From contig JBBCJR010000025.1 in NCBI GenBank assembly GCA_037190805.1, positions 1 through 64,000 on the forward strand: a DNA stretch of 64,000 nt, written 5' to 3'. Every line of letters begins with the position of its first letter. Position 1 is the stretch's first letter. Positions 27,857 through 37,132 of this stretch are shown here, in pieces. The notes beneath the pieces were generated by a model that worked only from the letters and a program-made list of their open reading frames with translations, had not been told where the DNA came from and ran no database searches. Position numbers and translations under genes: made by a program. The stretch is from JBBCJR01 sp037190805 (GTDB lineage: Bacteria > Pseudomonadota > Alphaproteobacteria > Sphingomonadales > Sphingomonadaceae).

Positions 27857-29041
27857 ATGAATATTCACGATCGCGTCACCGGGGAACAGCCGGATGGTAC
27901 CCTGCTGGCCGATGCGGCGCATGATCGCCGGCGGTGGCTGCGAATCGCCCTGATTGCCGTCGCCGTGGTCGTCATCCTTCTCGCCCTGTTGTTGATGGGA
28001 CGGCAGAGCGATCCCGCGGCGAACGGCGCCACCACCGCCGGCAGCCTGCCGGGCGTGACGGTGATCGTCCCCGGCCGGCAACCCGTGACAGCGACGGTCA
28101 AAGCAAATGGTAGCATCGCGGCCACTCGTGACATGCCGGTGGGCGTCGCCGGTGAAGGCGGCCGGGTTGCTCAGGTGCTGGTCGATGCCGGCGCGACGGT
28201 GTCGCGCGGCCAGGTGCTGGCGGTGATCGACCGCAGTGTCGAGACACAACAGGCCGCCCAGTTGCAGGCCCAGATCAAGGCGTCGCGCGCCGACGCAGAT
28301 TTGGCCCAGTCGGAACTGGAACGGGCCGAAGCGCTGATCGAGCGCGGTTTCATCTCCAAGGCCGACATCCAGCGCCGGATGGCGACACGCGATGCGGCCG
28401 TCGCCCGGGTGTCGGTAGCCGAGGCGCAACTCGCCGAGATGCGCGCGCGCATCGGACGGCTCGACATCCGCGCACCCGCCGGCGGCCGGGTATTGGAACG
28501 CAATGTCGAGGCCGGACAGATCGTCGGTCCCAGCAGCACCGCCCTGTTCCGTATCGCCGAACATGGGGCGCTCGAATTGCGCGCCCAGGTCGCCGAACAG
28601 GATCTTGGCCGGATGAAGGTCGGTCAACCGGTCGAGGTGACGCCAGTGGGTCAAAGCCGCAGCGTCAGCGGGACCATCTGGCTGATGGCGGCGGTCATCG
28701 ATCCGCAGACCAGGCAGGGCGTGGTTCGCATCCGCCTGCCGAACGATCCATCCCTGCGTCCGGGCGGCTTCGCCACTGCGCAGATCGTCACGGGCGCCAC
28801 CGATGCGCCCGTGCTTCCGGAATCGGCCGTGCTCAGCGATGCCAAGGGCAGTTTCGTCTATGTCATCGACGGTAATGACAAGGTCGTCCGGCGCGAGGTG
28901 GCGCTTGGTGACGTCGGCGAAGGTGGTCTGGTCGTCCGCTCCGGCCTCACCGGCAACGAACGGGTGGTCCAGTCCGCCGGTGCCTTCCTGACGCCCGGCG
29001 AAACGGTAGCGCCCAAACGCGTTGCCACCCCCGGTCGCTGA
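27857..29041 (+). CDS. RND efflux periplasmic adaptor subunit
   Basis: A 394-residue membrane fusion protein. A cytoplasmic N-terminal tail of about 26 residues precedes a membrane helix (28-47), so it is anchored by a helix and not by a lipid. The lipoyl half VGVAGEGGRVAQVLVDAGATV, an alpha-hairpin (about 135-200) and the returning half IRAPAGGRVLERNVEAGQIV are clear, followed by beta-barrel and membrane-proximal domains. It pairs with the RND pump just downstream. No outer-membrane factor is encoded beside them, so they must borrow one. Confidence 0.92.
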   Translation: MNIHDRVTGEQPDGTLLADAAHDRRRWLRIALIAVAVVVILLALLLMGRQSDPAANGATTAGSLPGVTVIVPGRQPVTATVKANGSIAATRDMPVGVAGEGGRVAQVLVDAGATVSRGQVLAVIDRSVETQQAAQLQAQIKASRADADLAQSELERAEALIERGFISKADIQRRMATRDAAVARVSVAEAQLAEMRARIGRLDIRAPAGGRVLERNVEAGQIVGPSSTALFRIAEHGALELRAQVAEQDLGRMKVGQPVEVTPVGQSRSVSGTIWLMAAVIDPQTRQGVVRIRLPNDPSLRPGGFATAQIVTGATDAPVLPESAVLSDAKGSFVYVIDGNDKVVRREVALGDVGEGGLVVRSGLTGNERVVQSAGAFLTPGETVAPKRVATPGR

Positions 29042-29051
29042 CGGCCTGCCG

Positions 29052-32000
29052 ATGCGCAACATCTCCGCCTGGGCGATCCGCAACCCGGTTCCGCCGATCG
29101 TCGCCTTCGTGGTGCTGACGCTCGCCGGTCTGGTCAGCTTCTGGCGGATGGACATCAACAACATGCCGGACATCAGTTTTCCGGCGGCTTCCGTCATCGT
29201 TTCCCAGCCCGGCGCAGCCCCAACCGAGCTGGAAACCCAGGTCACCCGTCGGATCGAGGCGGCCGTCGCCTCGATCGGCAACGTGAAGTCGATCAGCTCG
29301 ACCGTCACCGAAGGGCAGTCGCGCACCGACGTCCAGTTCCAGCTCGGCACGCCGGTCGACCGCGCGGTCAACGACACCCGCGATGCCGTCACCAAGATCA
29401 GGGCCCAGCTGCCCCAGGGGATTCTGGAGCCGGTGGTCCAGCGCATCGACATCGACGGCGGGCCGATCGCCTATTTCTCGGTCTCCGCCGTCGACATGAC
29501 GCTGGAGGAATTGAGCTGGTTCGTCGACAACACCGTCATCCGACGCCTGATGGCGATCGAAGGCATGGCCAACGCCTTCCGGGGCGGCGGCGTTTCGCGC
29601 GAGATCCGCGTCATCCTCGACCCCGCCAAGCTCCAGGCCCAGGGCCTGACCGCCGCGCAGGTCAACGACCAGCTCCGCCTCCTCAACCTCAACGCCGCCG
29701 GTGGCCGGGCCGAGGTCGCGGGTGCCGAGCAGTCGGTCCGGGTGCTGGGCAATGCCGAGGATGCCCATGCGCTGGGCGAAACCCGGATCGCGGTTCTGGG
29801 CGGCCGGACCGTACGGCTGAGCGACATCGCCACCGTCCGCGACCTCTATGCCGAGCAGCGCAGCCTGTCGCGCATGGACGGCCGGCAAGTGCTGTCGGTC
29901 GGCGTCCAGAAAGCCAAAGGATCGTCGGACGTCACCGTCTACAAGGCCGTCAAGGCCGAGCTTGAGGCCTTGTCCAAGGAATATCCGCAGGTCCGCTACG
30001 AAGAGCTGTTCAGCCAGGTGGGCTACACGGTCGAACAATATGATTCCGCCATCCACGCCATGGTCGAGGGCGCGGTGCTGGCGGTCGTCGGCGTGTTCTT
30101 CTTCCTGCGCGACTGGCGGGCGACGATCATCTCGGCGCTGGCGATCCCGCTGTCGGCGATCCCCGCCTTCTGGGTGATGGACATGATGGGATTCACCCTC
30201 AACACCATCAGCTTGCTCGCGCTCAGCCTGGTGGCCGGCATCCTCGTCGATGACGCGATCGTCGAGATCGAAAATATCGTCCGCCACATGCGGATGGGCA
30301 AAAGCGCCTTCCAGGCCTCGATCGACGCCGCCGACGAGATCGGCATGGCGGTGGTCGCCACGACCATGGCGATCGTCGCGGTCTTCGTGCCGGTGTCGTT
30401 CATGAGCGGCATCACCGGGCAGTTCTTTGAACAGTTCGGCCTTACCGTCGCCGTCGCGGTGCTGATGAGTTTGGCCGTGGCGCGTTTGATCACGCCATTG
30501 CTCGCCGCCTATTTTCTGAAGGCGCACGGCGTGCGCGAGCATGGCGGCGGGCGGCTGATGGATCGCTACATGGCCCTGCTGCGCTGGTCGCTGGATCATC
30601 GCTGGAAGACGATCATGGCCGGCGTCGGCGCCTTCCTGTTGACGATCGCGCTGTTCGCCACATTGCCGCAGGAATTCCAGCCCCCGAACAATTTCGATTT
30701 CAGCTCGGTAAAGGTCGAGCTGCCCCCCGGCGCCCGCCTGGAAGATACCGAGCGCGCGACCGCCCGCGCCGCCGCCATCCTGCGTCAGGCGCCCGAGGTC
30801 CAGACGGTGTTCGAGGACATCGGCAATGATGGCGCCGACGTTCGCATGGGATCGATCTTTCTGACCCTCAAGCCACGCGACCAGCGGGAACGCACCAGCG
30901 TCGAGTTCGAACGCGCGCTGGCGCCGCAATTGCGAGCTATTCCGGACGCACGCATCGCTTTCCAGTCCCAGTCGCAGGGCGGCGGGCGCGACATCACCGT
31001 GATGCTGGCGGGCGACGATCCGGCCCTGCTCGAGAGCGCGGCGCAGGACGTTCTGGCTGGAATGCGCGGCCTCAACACCATGCGCGACGCCCGCCTCGAC
31101 GGCGATATTCCCCGGCCGGAAATCGTCATTCGGCCTCGGTTCGATCTTGCCGCCGATCTCGGGGTTAACACCGCGGCCCTCAGCGACGCGATCCGCATCG
31201 CCACGCTGGGCGATATCGAGCAGAACATGGCCAAATTCTCGCTCGCCGACCGTCAGATCCCGATCCGGGTGTCACTGGCCGAAAGCGCGCGGCAGGATCT
31301 GGCGACCATTCAAAATCTGCCGGTCGCCACGATCAATGGCGGCAGCGTGCCGCTTCGCGTCGTCGCCGACATCCACTTCGGCGCGGGGCCATCTATGATC
31401 AGGCGCTACAATCAGGTCCGGCGCACGGTGATCAGCGCCGATCTGGCGCCCGGCATGGTCAGCGGTAATGCCTGGAAGGAAATCTACGCGCTCCCGGCGA
31501 TGAAGAATCTTCCCAATGGCGTGCGCGAGATCAAGTTCGGCGAAAGCGAGTTCCAGGGCGAACTGATCACCAACTTCATCCTCGCGGTCGGCGCCGGGAT
31601 CATGATGGTGTTCGCCGTTCTGGTCCTGCTCTACCGCCGTGTCCTGCCGCCTTTCGTCAACATGGGATCGCTGTTGCTGGCGCCGCTGGGAGGGGTTCTG
31701 GCCCTTCATCTCACCAGCATGTCGGTGTCGATGCCGGTTTACATCGGCCTGCTCATGCTGTTCGGGATCGTCGCCAAGAATTCGATCCTGCTGGTCGATT
31801 TCGCCATCGAGGAGATGCGCGCCGGCCACGATCGCTTCCACGCCATATTGGAGGCCGCCCACAAGCGCGCGCAGCCCATCGTCATGACCACCGTCGCCAT
31901 GATCGCCGGCATGCTGCCAATCGCCATCGGCCTCACGGGGGATTCGAGCTGGCGGGCGCCGATGGCGGTGTGTGTGATCGGCGGCCTGGCGCTGTCGACG

Positions 32001-32135
32001 CTGCTGACGCTGGTCATCGTGCCGGCCGGCTTCACATTGGCCGACGATCTGGAGAAGTGGCTTGCCCCCCGCCTCGGCCGCCTCCTCACCAATGACGAGC
32101 CGCATCAGCCCGACAAGGCTCCCGCAGCCGAATGA
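29052..32135 (+). CDS. RND efflux transporter permease (HAE-type)
   Basis: A 1027-residue inner-membrane proton antiporter with the usual 12 helices and two large periplasmic loops. Motifs include the N-terminal MRNISAWAIRNPVPPIV, the PDISFPAASV loop, and the TM4 proton relay GILVDDAIVEIEN with paired Asp. The hydrophobic C-terminal half has FGIVAKNSILLVDFAIEEMR. The ATG at 29052 is chosen as homologues start with MRN; the frame extends 30 bases further upstream into the adaptor gene. Overall it is closer to the multidrug group than to metal pumps; the cargo is unknown. Confidence 0.93.
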   Translation: MRNISAWAIRNPVPPIVAFVVLTLAGLVSFWRMDINNMPDISFPAASVIVSQPGAAPTELETQVTRRIEAAVASIGNVKSISSTVTEGQSRTDVQFQLGTPVDRAVNDTRDAVTKIRAQLPQGILEPVVQRIDIDGGPIAYFSVSAVDMTLEELSWFVDNTVIRRLMAIEGMANAFRGGGVSREIRVILDPAKLQAQGLTAAQVNDQLRLLNLNAAGGRAEVAGAEQSVRVLGNAEDAHALGETRIAVLGGRTVRLSDIATVRDLYAEQRSLSRMDGRQVLSVGVQKAKGSSDVTVYKAVKAELEALSKEYPQVRYEELFSQVGYTVEQYDSAIHAMVEGAVLAVVGVFFFLRDWRATIISALAIPLSAIPAFWVMDMMGFTLNTISLLALSLVAGILVDDAIVEIENIVRHMRMGKSAFQASIDAADEIGMAVVATTMAIVAVFVPVSFMSGITGQFFEQFGLTVAVAVLMSLAVARLITPLLAAYFLKAHGVREHGGGRLMDRYMALLRWSLDHRWKTIMAGVGAFLLTIALFATLPQEFQPPNNFDFSSVKVELPPGARLEDTERATARAAAILRQAPEVQTVFEDIGNDGADVRMGSIFLTLKPRDQRERTSVEFERALAPQLRAIPDARIAFQSQSQGGGRDITVMLAGDDPALLESAAQDVLAGMRGLNTMRDARLDGDIPRPEIVIRPRFDLAADLGVNTAALSDAIRIATLGDIEQNMAKFSLADRQIPIRVSLAESARQDLATIQNLPVATINGGSVPLRVVADIHFGAGPSMIRRYNQVRRTVISADLAPGMVSGNAWKEIYALPAMKNLPNGVREIKFGESEFQGELITNFILAVGAGIMMVFAVLVLLYRRVLPPFVNMGSLLLAPLGGVLALHLTSMSVSMPVYIGLLMLFGIVAKNSILLVDFAIEEMRAGHDRFHAILEAAHKRAQPIVMTTVAMIAGMLPIAIGLTGDSSWRAPMAVCVIGGLALSTLLTLVIVPAGFTLADDLEKWLAPRLGRLLTNDEPHQPDKAPAAE

Positions 32136-32189
32136 CGCCCCGCGCGTTGGGGGTGACGTGGGCTGGATGACCGGATATCCCGCCGGGCG

Positions 32190-33449
32190 ATGATCAGGCT
32201 CGGCCTCGAACGCTTTAACCCCGCCCAGGGCGGGGCGCGCGGCATGAAGCTGATCGCCGGCGGCATGTTGCTGGCAATGGCGGCGATCTTCGTGTCGATC
32301 ACCCTCGCCAGGCCCGTTCACCCAGTCTGGGGCTTCGTTCGTGCTTTTGCCGAGGCGGCGATGGTCGGCGGACTGGCCGACTGGTTCGCCGTGACGGCCC
32401 TGTTCCGTCACCCGCTCGGCCTGCCGATCCCCCACACGGCGATCATCCCGCGTAACAAGGACCGCATCGGCGATAATCTGGCCGAGTTCCTGCGCGCTAA
32501 TTTCCTCACCCCCTCGGTCGTCGCTCGACGGCTGGAGCGGCTGGACGTCGCCGGCGCCATGGCGCGCTGGCTGACCGCGCCGGCGGCGGGCGGCGGGCGG
32601 CTGAGGCGCAATGCCTCCAAACTGTTCGCCGACATGCTCGAAACCCTCGACACGGGGGCGCTGGGGGGCATGGTGAAGGGCGCCGCCACCCAGCGCCTGC
32701 ACAATCTGGACCTTTCGCCGCCGCTGGGCCAGGCGCTGGCGGCGATGATCGACGAGGACCGGCACGTGCCCATCCTGGACGGTCTGGTCCGCTGGGCGGC
32801 GCGGGCGCTGGAGGCGAACGAGGAACTGGTGCGCGACATGGTCCATCAGCGCGCCGGCTGGATCCTGAAACTTGCCGGCCTCGACAACAAGCTGGCCGAC
32901 ACCATCCTCGACGGCCTGCGCAAGTTGTTCGCCGACATGGCGGACGACCCCGAACACCCGATCCGCGTCCGCATCCAGGACGGATTGAAATCGCTGGCGC
33001 GCGACCTTCAGGCCGACCCGGACATGCAGGTCAAGGTCGCTCGGCTGAAGGCGGAAGTGATGGCCAACCCTGCGGTCGGTCGCTGGCTGGACGGGCTGTG
33101 GGAACAGGCCCGGTCCGCGATGATCCGTGCCGCGCGTGATCCGCAGGCGGCACTCGCGGGACGGATGGGGGAGATGCTGCGCGAAGTCGGCCATGCCTTC
33201 GATGCCAACCCGCCCCTGCGGACGGCGGTCAACCAGTTCGCCCGCCGCGCTGCGGTCGGCGCCGCCGCTGACTATGGCGACGCCATCGTCCGGCTGGTCT
33301 CGGATACCGTACGCGGCTGGGACGCCCGCACCGTCACCGACAAGCTGGAAGCCTCGGTCGGCCGCGACCTCCAATATATCCGCATCAACGGCACGCTGGT
33401 CGGCGGACTGGTCGGCACCACGATTCACGCCGTCGATATAGCGCTCTAG
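32190..33449 (+). CDS. DUF445 domain-containing membrane protein
   Basis: A 419-residue protein. One N-terminal helix (about 19-40) is followed by the family hallmark FAEAAMVGGLADWFAVTALFRHPLGLPIPHTAIIP, with KDRIGDNLAEFL just after, and a long largely helical body that ends in the conserved IRINGTLVGGLVGTTIH and probably a re-entrant or membrane-associated tail. Function is unknown in Proteobacteria; the family has been linked to membrane integrity only loosely. It follows the RND pump by about 54 bases. Its TAG stop lies in a CTAG palindrome that is also the stop of msrQ on the other strand. Confidence 0.88.
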   Translation: MIRLGLERFNPAQGGARGMKLIAGGMLLAMAAIFVSITLARPVHPVWGFVRAFAEAAMVGGLADWFAVTALFRHPLGLPIPHTAIIPRNKDRIGDNLAEFLRANFLTPSVVARRLERLDVAGAMARWLTAPAAGGGRLRRNASKLFADMLETLDTGALGGMVKGAATQRLHNLDLSPPLGQALAAMIDEDRHVPILDGLVRWAARALEANEELVRDMVHQRAGWILKLAGLDNKLADTILDGLRKLFADMADDPEHPIRVRIQDGLKSLARDLQADPDMQVKVARLKAEVMANPAVGRWLDGLWEQARSAMIRAARDPQAALAGRMGEMLREVGHAFDANPPLRTAVNQFARRAAVGAAADYGDAIVRLVSDTVRGWDARTVTDKLEASVGRDLQYIRINGTLVGGLVGTTIHAVDIAL

Positions 33450-34066
33450 CGTCCCCGCGCCGGCCGCAACCAGCGCTGCTGCGGCAGATAACGGATGGCC
33501 AGCAGCACCCCGAGTATCGCGAGATAGAGCTTCGGTGCCGGTTGGTTACCCTTGGCCAGCATCGCATAATGGACGCATCCGGCCGCGCCCGCGACATAGG
33601 CCAAGCGATGCAGGCTCTGCCACCGCCGTCCGCCCAGACGGCGCACCCAACCGCGCGTGGACGTGATCGCCAGCGGTAGCAAGGCCAGAAACCCGACCAT
33701 GCCGGCCAGGACATAGCGGCGCTTGACGATTTCCTTGGCCAGCTCAGTCAGCGACCAGCCCAGCTCCAGCGTCATCCAGAAACTCCAGTGGACGACGACG
33801 TAGGCGAAGGCGGTCAACCCGACCATTCGTCTGACGGAGATGAGCGGCGTGTAGCCCGTAAGCCTGACGACCGGCGTCACCGCCAGCGCGGCGAGCACGG
33901 TTCTGAGCGACCAGTCGCCGAGCCGCCGGGTCGTCTCCGCCACCGGATCCGCAGTCAGGCCGATGGGCATGCCACCATCCGCGACCGGCAGCCACCGCCA
34001 GACGAGGATCGCCATCGGCAGCAGCAGCGCCGCCAGCAGCAGGGGTTTCACCCAGCGCGGGAGCAT
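33446..34066 (-). CDS. msrQ: protein-methionine-sulfoxide reductase heme-binding subunit
   Basis: A 206-residue b-type heme membrane protein with about five or six helices. The ferric-reductase-like core contains the histidines in YVVVHWSFW, the SLHRLAYVAG segment and CVHYAML that would ligate heme. It passes electrons from quinol or a flavin reductase to MsrP in the periplasm. It begins directly after the msrP stop codon with no gap, so the two are co-expressed. Length is normal for the family. Confidence 0.93.
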   Translation of the reverse strand: MLPRWVKPLLLAALLLPMAILVWRWLPVADGGMPIGLTADPVAETTRRLGDWSLRTVLAALAVTPVVRLTGYTPLISVRRMVGLTAFAYVVVHWSFWMTLELGWSLTELAKEIVKRRYVLAGMVGFLALLPLAITSTRGWVRRLGGRRWQSLHRLAYVAGAAGCVHYAMLAKGNQPAPKLYLAILGVLLAIRYLPQQRWLRPARGR

Positions 34067-34990
34067 TCAGAAATTGGTCTTGAGGTTCATGCCGGCATAC
34101 ATCGCCGCGACCGCCGATCCATAGCCGTTGAACATCAGCGTCTGCCGTTTGGCGAACTCGCCGATCCGCCGCTCACGCCCCTGGCTCCAGCGCGGATGAT
34201 CGACGTCCGGATTGACGTTGGAGTAAAATCCATATTCCTCCGGCGCCGCGATGTTCCAACTCGTGGACGGGCGACGCTCGACGAACCGCATCTCGACGAT
34301 GCTTTTGATCGACTTGAAGCCGTATTTCCACGGCACCACCAATCGAATCGGCGCGCCGTTCTGATTCGGCAGCGTTTCGCCATAAAGCCCGACGGCCAGC
34401 AGGCTGAGGATGTTGCGTGCCTCGTCGAGGCGCAGCCCCTCGACATAGGGCCAGCGCAGCACCGATCCACGTTGGCCAGGCATCTGGTCAGGGTCGTGAA
34501 GGGTGCGGAAGACGACATATTTGGCCGATCCCAGCGGCTCGACATGGTCGACCAGCGCCTTCAACGGCAGGCCGACCCAGGGGATCACCATGGACCACGC
34601 CTCAACGCAGCGCAGCCGATAGACCCGCTCCTCCAGCGGCACCATGGCGATCAGCCGATCGATGTCGAAGGTGGTCGGCTTGGCGACGAGGCCACTGACC
34701 GTCAGCGTCCATGGTCGCGTCCGCAAGCTGCCGGCATTGGCGGCAGGATCGGTCTTGCCGGTCCCGAACTCGTAGAAATTATTATAGTGGGTGACGTCCT
34801 CCAGCGGCGTCATCTCCTCGCCTGCAGTCGCGAACGTACGACGGGCGTCGAGTGTTTTCGCTCCGGCCAACGCCGGTACCAGTCCGGCAGCCGCCATGCC
34901 GGCGATCAGCTCCCGCCGCTTGAGGTAGAAGCCGCGCGGCGTCGCCTCGCGCTCCGCGATCGCCCAGTCTTCGGTCCGCCTGATCAGCAT
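34067..34990 (-). CDS. msrP: protein-methionine-sulfoxide reductase catalytic subunit
   Basis: A 307-residue periplasmic molybdoenzyme (sulfite-oxidase fold) that reduces oxidised methionines in envelope proteins. A twin-arginine signal is seen at KRRELIAGMAAAG (about residues 24-36). The molybdenum-ligating Cys is in RLRCVEAWSMVIPW near residue 128, and WKYGFKSIKSIVEM matches the cofactor region. The family's usual opening MLIRRTEDWAI is intact. A GGAGG site precedes the ATG. It is first of the msrPQ pair. Confidence 0.95.
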   Translation of the reverse strand: MLIRRTEDWAIAEREATPRGFYLKRRELIAGMAAAGLVPALAGAKTLDARRTFATAGEEMTPLEDVTHYNNFYEFGTGKTDPAANAGSLRTRPWTLTVSGLVAKPTTFDIDRLIAMVPLEERVYRLRCVEAWSMVIPWVGLPLKALVDHVEPLGSAKYVVFRTLHDPDQMPGQRGSVLRWPYVEGLRLDEARNILSLLAVGLYGETLPNQNGAPIRLVVPWKYGFKSIKSIVEMRFVERRPSTSWNIAAPEEYGFYSNVNPDVDHPRWSQGRERRIGEFAKRQTLMFNGYGSAVAAMYAGMNLKTNF

Positions 34991-35102
34991 CGTCCGCCTC
35001 CACGTCCCCGCCCTCCGGCTGGACGCACGAGGGCGCGCATCGGATCCGGCCGGTCCGAAGATCGGACGCTAGCCGGACGAGTCTGAACGTGGGCCGACCG
35101 GC

Positions 35103-36305
35103 TCAGCGCAGGGCGGCGGTCAGCCTCTGGATGCGCGTGCAGGCTTCCTCCAGGATCGCTTCGGAGGTGGCGTAGCTGACCCGGAACGCCGGGCCGAGGC
35201 CGAAGGCCGTGCCGTGCACGGCCGCAACGCCGCCTTCATCCAGGAAATAGCCGATCAGCGCCTCGTCGGTGTCGATGACCTGGCCGCCCGGCGTCTTCTT
35301 GCCGATCAACCCCGACACTTCGGGATAAACGTAAAATGCGCCCTCGGGCCGCGCGCAGGTAACGCCCTCGGCCTGGTTCAGCATCGACACGACGAGATCG
35401 CGGCGTTTCTGGAAAGCGGCCGCGCGCTCCTTCAGAAAACCCTGCGGACCGGACAATCCCGCCGTCGCCGCCGCCTGGGCAACGGAGCAGGGGTTGGACG
35501 TCGACTGCGACTGCAGCTTCGCCATCGCCTTGATCAACGGCGCCGGACCACCGGCAAAACCGATTCGCCAGCCGGTCATCGAATAGGCCTTCGAGCAGCC
35601 ATTGACGGTCAACGTCCGCTCGTAGAGCGCCGGAACCACCTGGGCGATGGTCGTGAATCGGAAGTCGTCATAGACGATATGCTCGTACATATCGTCCGCC
35701 ATGATCCAGACATGGGGGTGTCGCAGCAGCACCTCGCCAAGTGCCTTCAGTTCGGCCTCGGTATAAGCGGCGCCGGTCGGGTTCGACGGCGAATTGAGGA
35801 TCACCCATTTGGTCCTGGGCGTGATCGCCGCGTCGAGCTGGGCGGGGGTGATCTTGAAGTTCTGGTCGATGCCCGCCTTGATGAACACGGGCGTGCCGCC
35901 CGCGAAGGCGACGATGTCGGGATAGCTGACCCAGTAAGGCGCCGGGATGATCACCTCGTCGCCCGGATCGACGGTGGCGACCAGGGCGTTGAACAGGGTG
36001 TGCTTGCCGCCGACGTTCACGCTGATCTGATCGGTCGCGTAGTCGAGGTCGTTGTCGCGCTTGAACTTGTCGGCGATCGCCGTCTTCAGCTCGTGCGTGC
36101 CATCGACGTTGGTATATTTGGTCTGACCCTTGCGGATCGCCTCGATCGCCGCGTCCTTGACGAAATCAGGGGTGTCGAAATCCGGTTCGCCGGCGGCGAG
36201 ACCGATGACATCCTTGCCCTGCCGTTTCAGCTCCAGCGTGCGTGTGGTCATCGCAAGGGTCGCGGACGGATGGATGCGGCCCAGCGCGGCAGAGATCAGG
36301 GTCAT
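35103..36305 (-). CDS. aspartate aminotransferase (class I, subgroup Ib)
   Basis: A 400-residue PLP enzyme moving the amino group between aspartate and 2-oxoglutarate. The family Ib features are the N-terminal substrate segment AAGEPDFDTP, YTNVDGTHELK, the SNPTGAAY loop and the PLP lysine in NGCSKAYSMTGWRIGF (near residue 236). The C-terminal FRVSYATS is where the substrate carboxylate Arg sits. Members of this group can also accept prephenate, so aromatic amino-acid synthesis is a possible second role. It is monocistronic-looking between msrP and the class IV aminotransferase. Confidence 0.93.
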   Translation of the reverse strand: MTLISAALGRIHPSATLAMTTRTLELKRQGKDVIGLAAGEPDFDTPDFVKDAAIEAIRKGQTKYTNVDGTHELKTAIADKFKRDNDLDYATDQISVNVGGKHTLFNALVATVDPGDEVIIPAPYWVSYPDIVAFAGGTPVFIKAGIDQNFKITPAQLDAAITPRTKWVILNSPSNPTGAAYTEAELKALGEVLLRHPHVWIMADDMYEHIVYDDFRFTTIAQVVPALYERTLTVNGCSKAYSMTGWRIGFAGGPAPLIKAMAKLQSQSTSNPCSVAQAAATAGLSGPQGFLKERAAAFQKRRDLVVSMLNQAEGVTCARPEGAFYVYPEVSGLIGKKTPGGQVIDTDEALIGYFLDEGGVAAVHGTAFGLGPAFRVSYATSEAILEEACTRIQRLTAALR

Positions 36306-36343
36306 TGGGGAGGCTTTCCATCAACCGGGTTGAAACCGCCGCG

Positions 36344-36988
36344 CTATAGCGCTGCCCCGCCCCCGCTGTCCACCAGTCGCGCAGCCATCAACCCGCGCAG
36401 CGAATTGCCGATCAGAAAGCCTGCCGCCAGGTCGTCGACGGTCAGCGTCGCCTCCACCGCCCGCCCTTCGTCAATCAGGGCCTGGCGCAGCACGCCGGGC
36501 AGCAGGCCCAGCCCTGCGGGCGGGGTCAGCAGCATGCCGTCACGCTCGACGAACAGGTTGGTATAACTTCCTTCAGTGACCTGCCCATCGGGCTGGACGT
36601 AGACCACTTCGGACACGCCAGACACCGCCCTGGCCGCATCGTGGAAGCGGCGGTCGCTGGTTTTGTGCCGCAGGCGTGGATCATCGGACGGCACCGGCAG
36701 CCGGACCACCCGCACCGCCAGGGGTTCGGCCAGCGGCGCGGGGGCGGGGCCGGTTTCGATTGCCATGCCGCCATCGCCGCCGAGAAGCAGCCGAACGCGC
36801 GACGGCACCCCAAGGCCGAAGGTCGCGCTTTGCAGTTCGTTGCGGATGGCGTGGCGGTCACAGGGGATACCGAACGCCGCCGCAGATCGTGACAACCGGG
36901 CGATGTGAAGCGAGAGCCGCGATATCCCGTCATAGGGATCAAAGGGCATGGTTTCGATCAGGTCGGGACGGCGCATGGCGTCGGTCAT
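36344..36988 (-). CDS. aminotransferase class IV, probable 4-amino-4-deoxychorismate lyase
   Basis: A 214-residue fold-type IV PLP protein. It opens with LIETMPFDPYDG, and the PLP lysine is in RHKTSDR around residue 110. The C-terminal part shows EVVYVQPDGQVTEGSYTNLF and GLLPGVLRQALI, both typical of the PabC/IlvE fold. Similar domains are often fused to PabB in Alphaproteobacteria; here it stands alone, about 150 bases from the divergent MBL gene. It probably makes 4-aminobenzoate for folate. At 214 residues it is shorter than Escherichia coli PabC (269). Confidence 0.78.
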   Translation of the reverse strand: MTDAMRRPDLIETMPFDPYDGISRLSLHIARLSRSAAAFGIPCDRHAIRNELQSATFGLGVPSRVRLLLGGDGGMAIETGPAPAPLAEPLAVRVVRLPVPSDDPRLRHKTSDRRFHDAARAVSGVSEVVYVQPDGQVTEGSYTNLFVERDGMLLTPPAGLGLLPGVLRQALIDEGRAVEATLTVDDLAAGFLIGNSLRGLMAARLVDSGGGAAL

Positions 36989-37132
36989 GCACGCCGGCCT
37001 GTCATCTCCTGATCGCAGCGCAGTCGCATTCGCTTCCCCCTTATTCGTTCAGGCCCGGCATAAGCGAAGCGCGATCGCATTTCGAGACGGCAACGCCTTG
37101 CCTGCTACGCGGTTCGCGGCCATCTCCCTAGC

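Noticed and set aside
27614..32100. Long minus-strand open frames (over 600 codons) opposite the RND adaptor and pump
   Set aside because: Compositions rich in His, Arg, Gln and Asp are typical of antisense frames of GC-rich genes; the plus-strand genes have clear motifs.
36989..37012. Six-codon mini-frame (AGGAG then ATG) overlapping the class IV aminotransferase start
   Set aside because: The AGGAG directly abuts the ATG with no spacing, so it is unlikely to be translated; probably chance.
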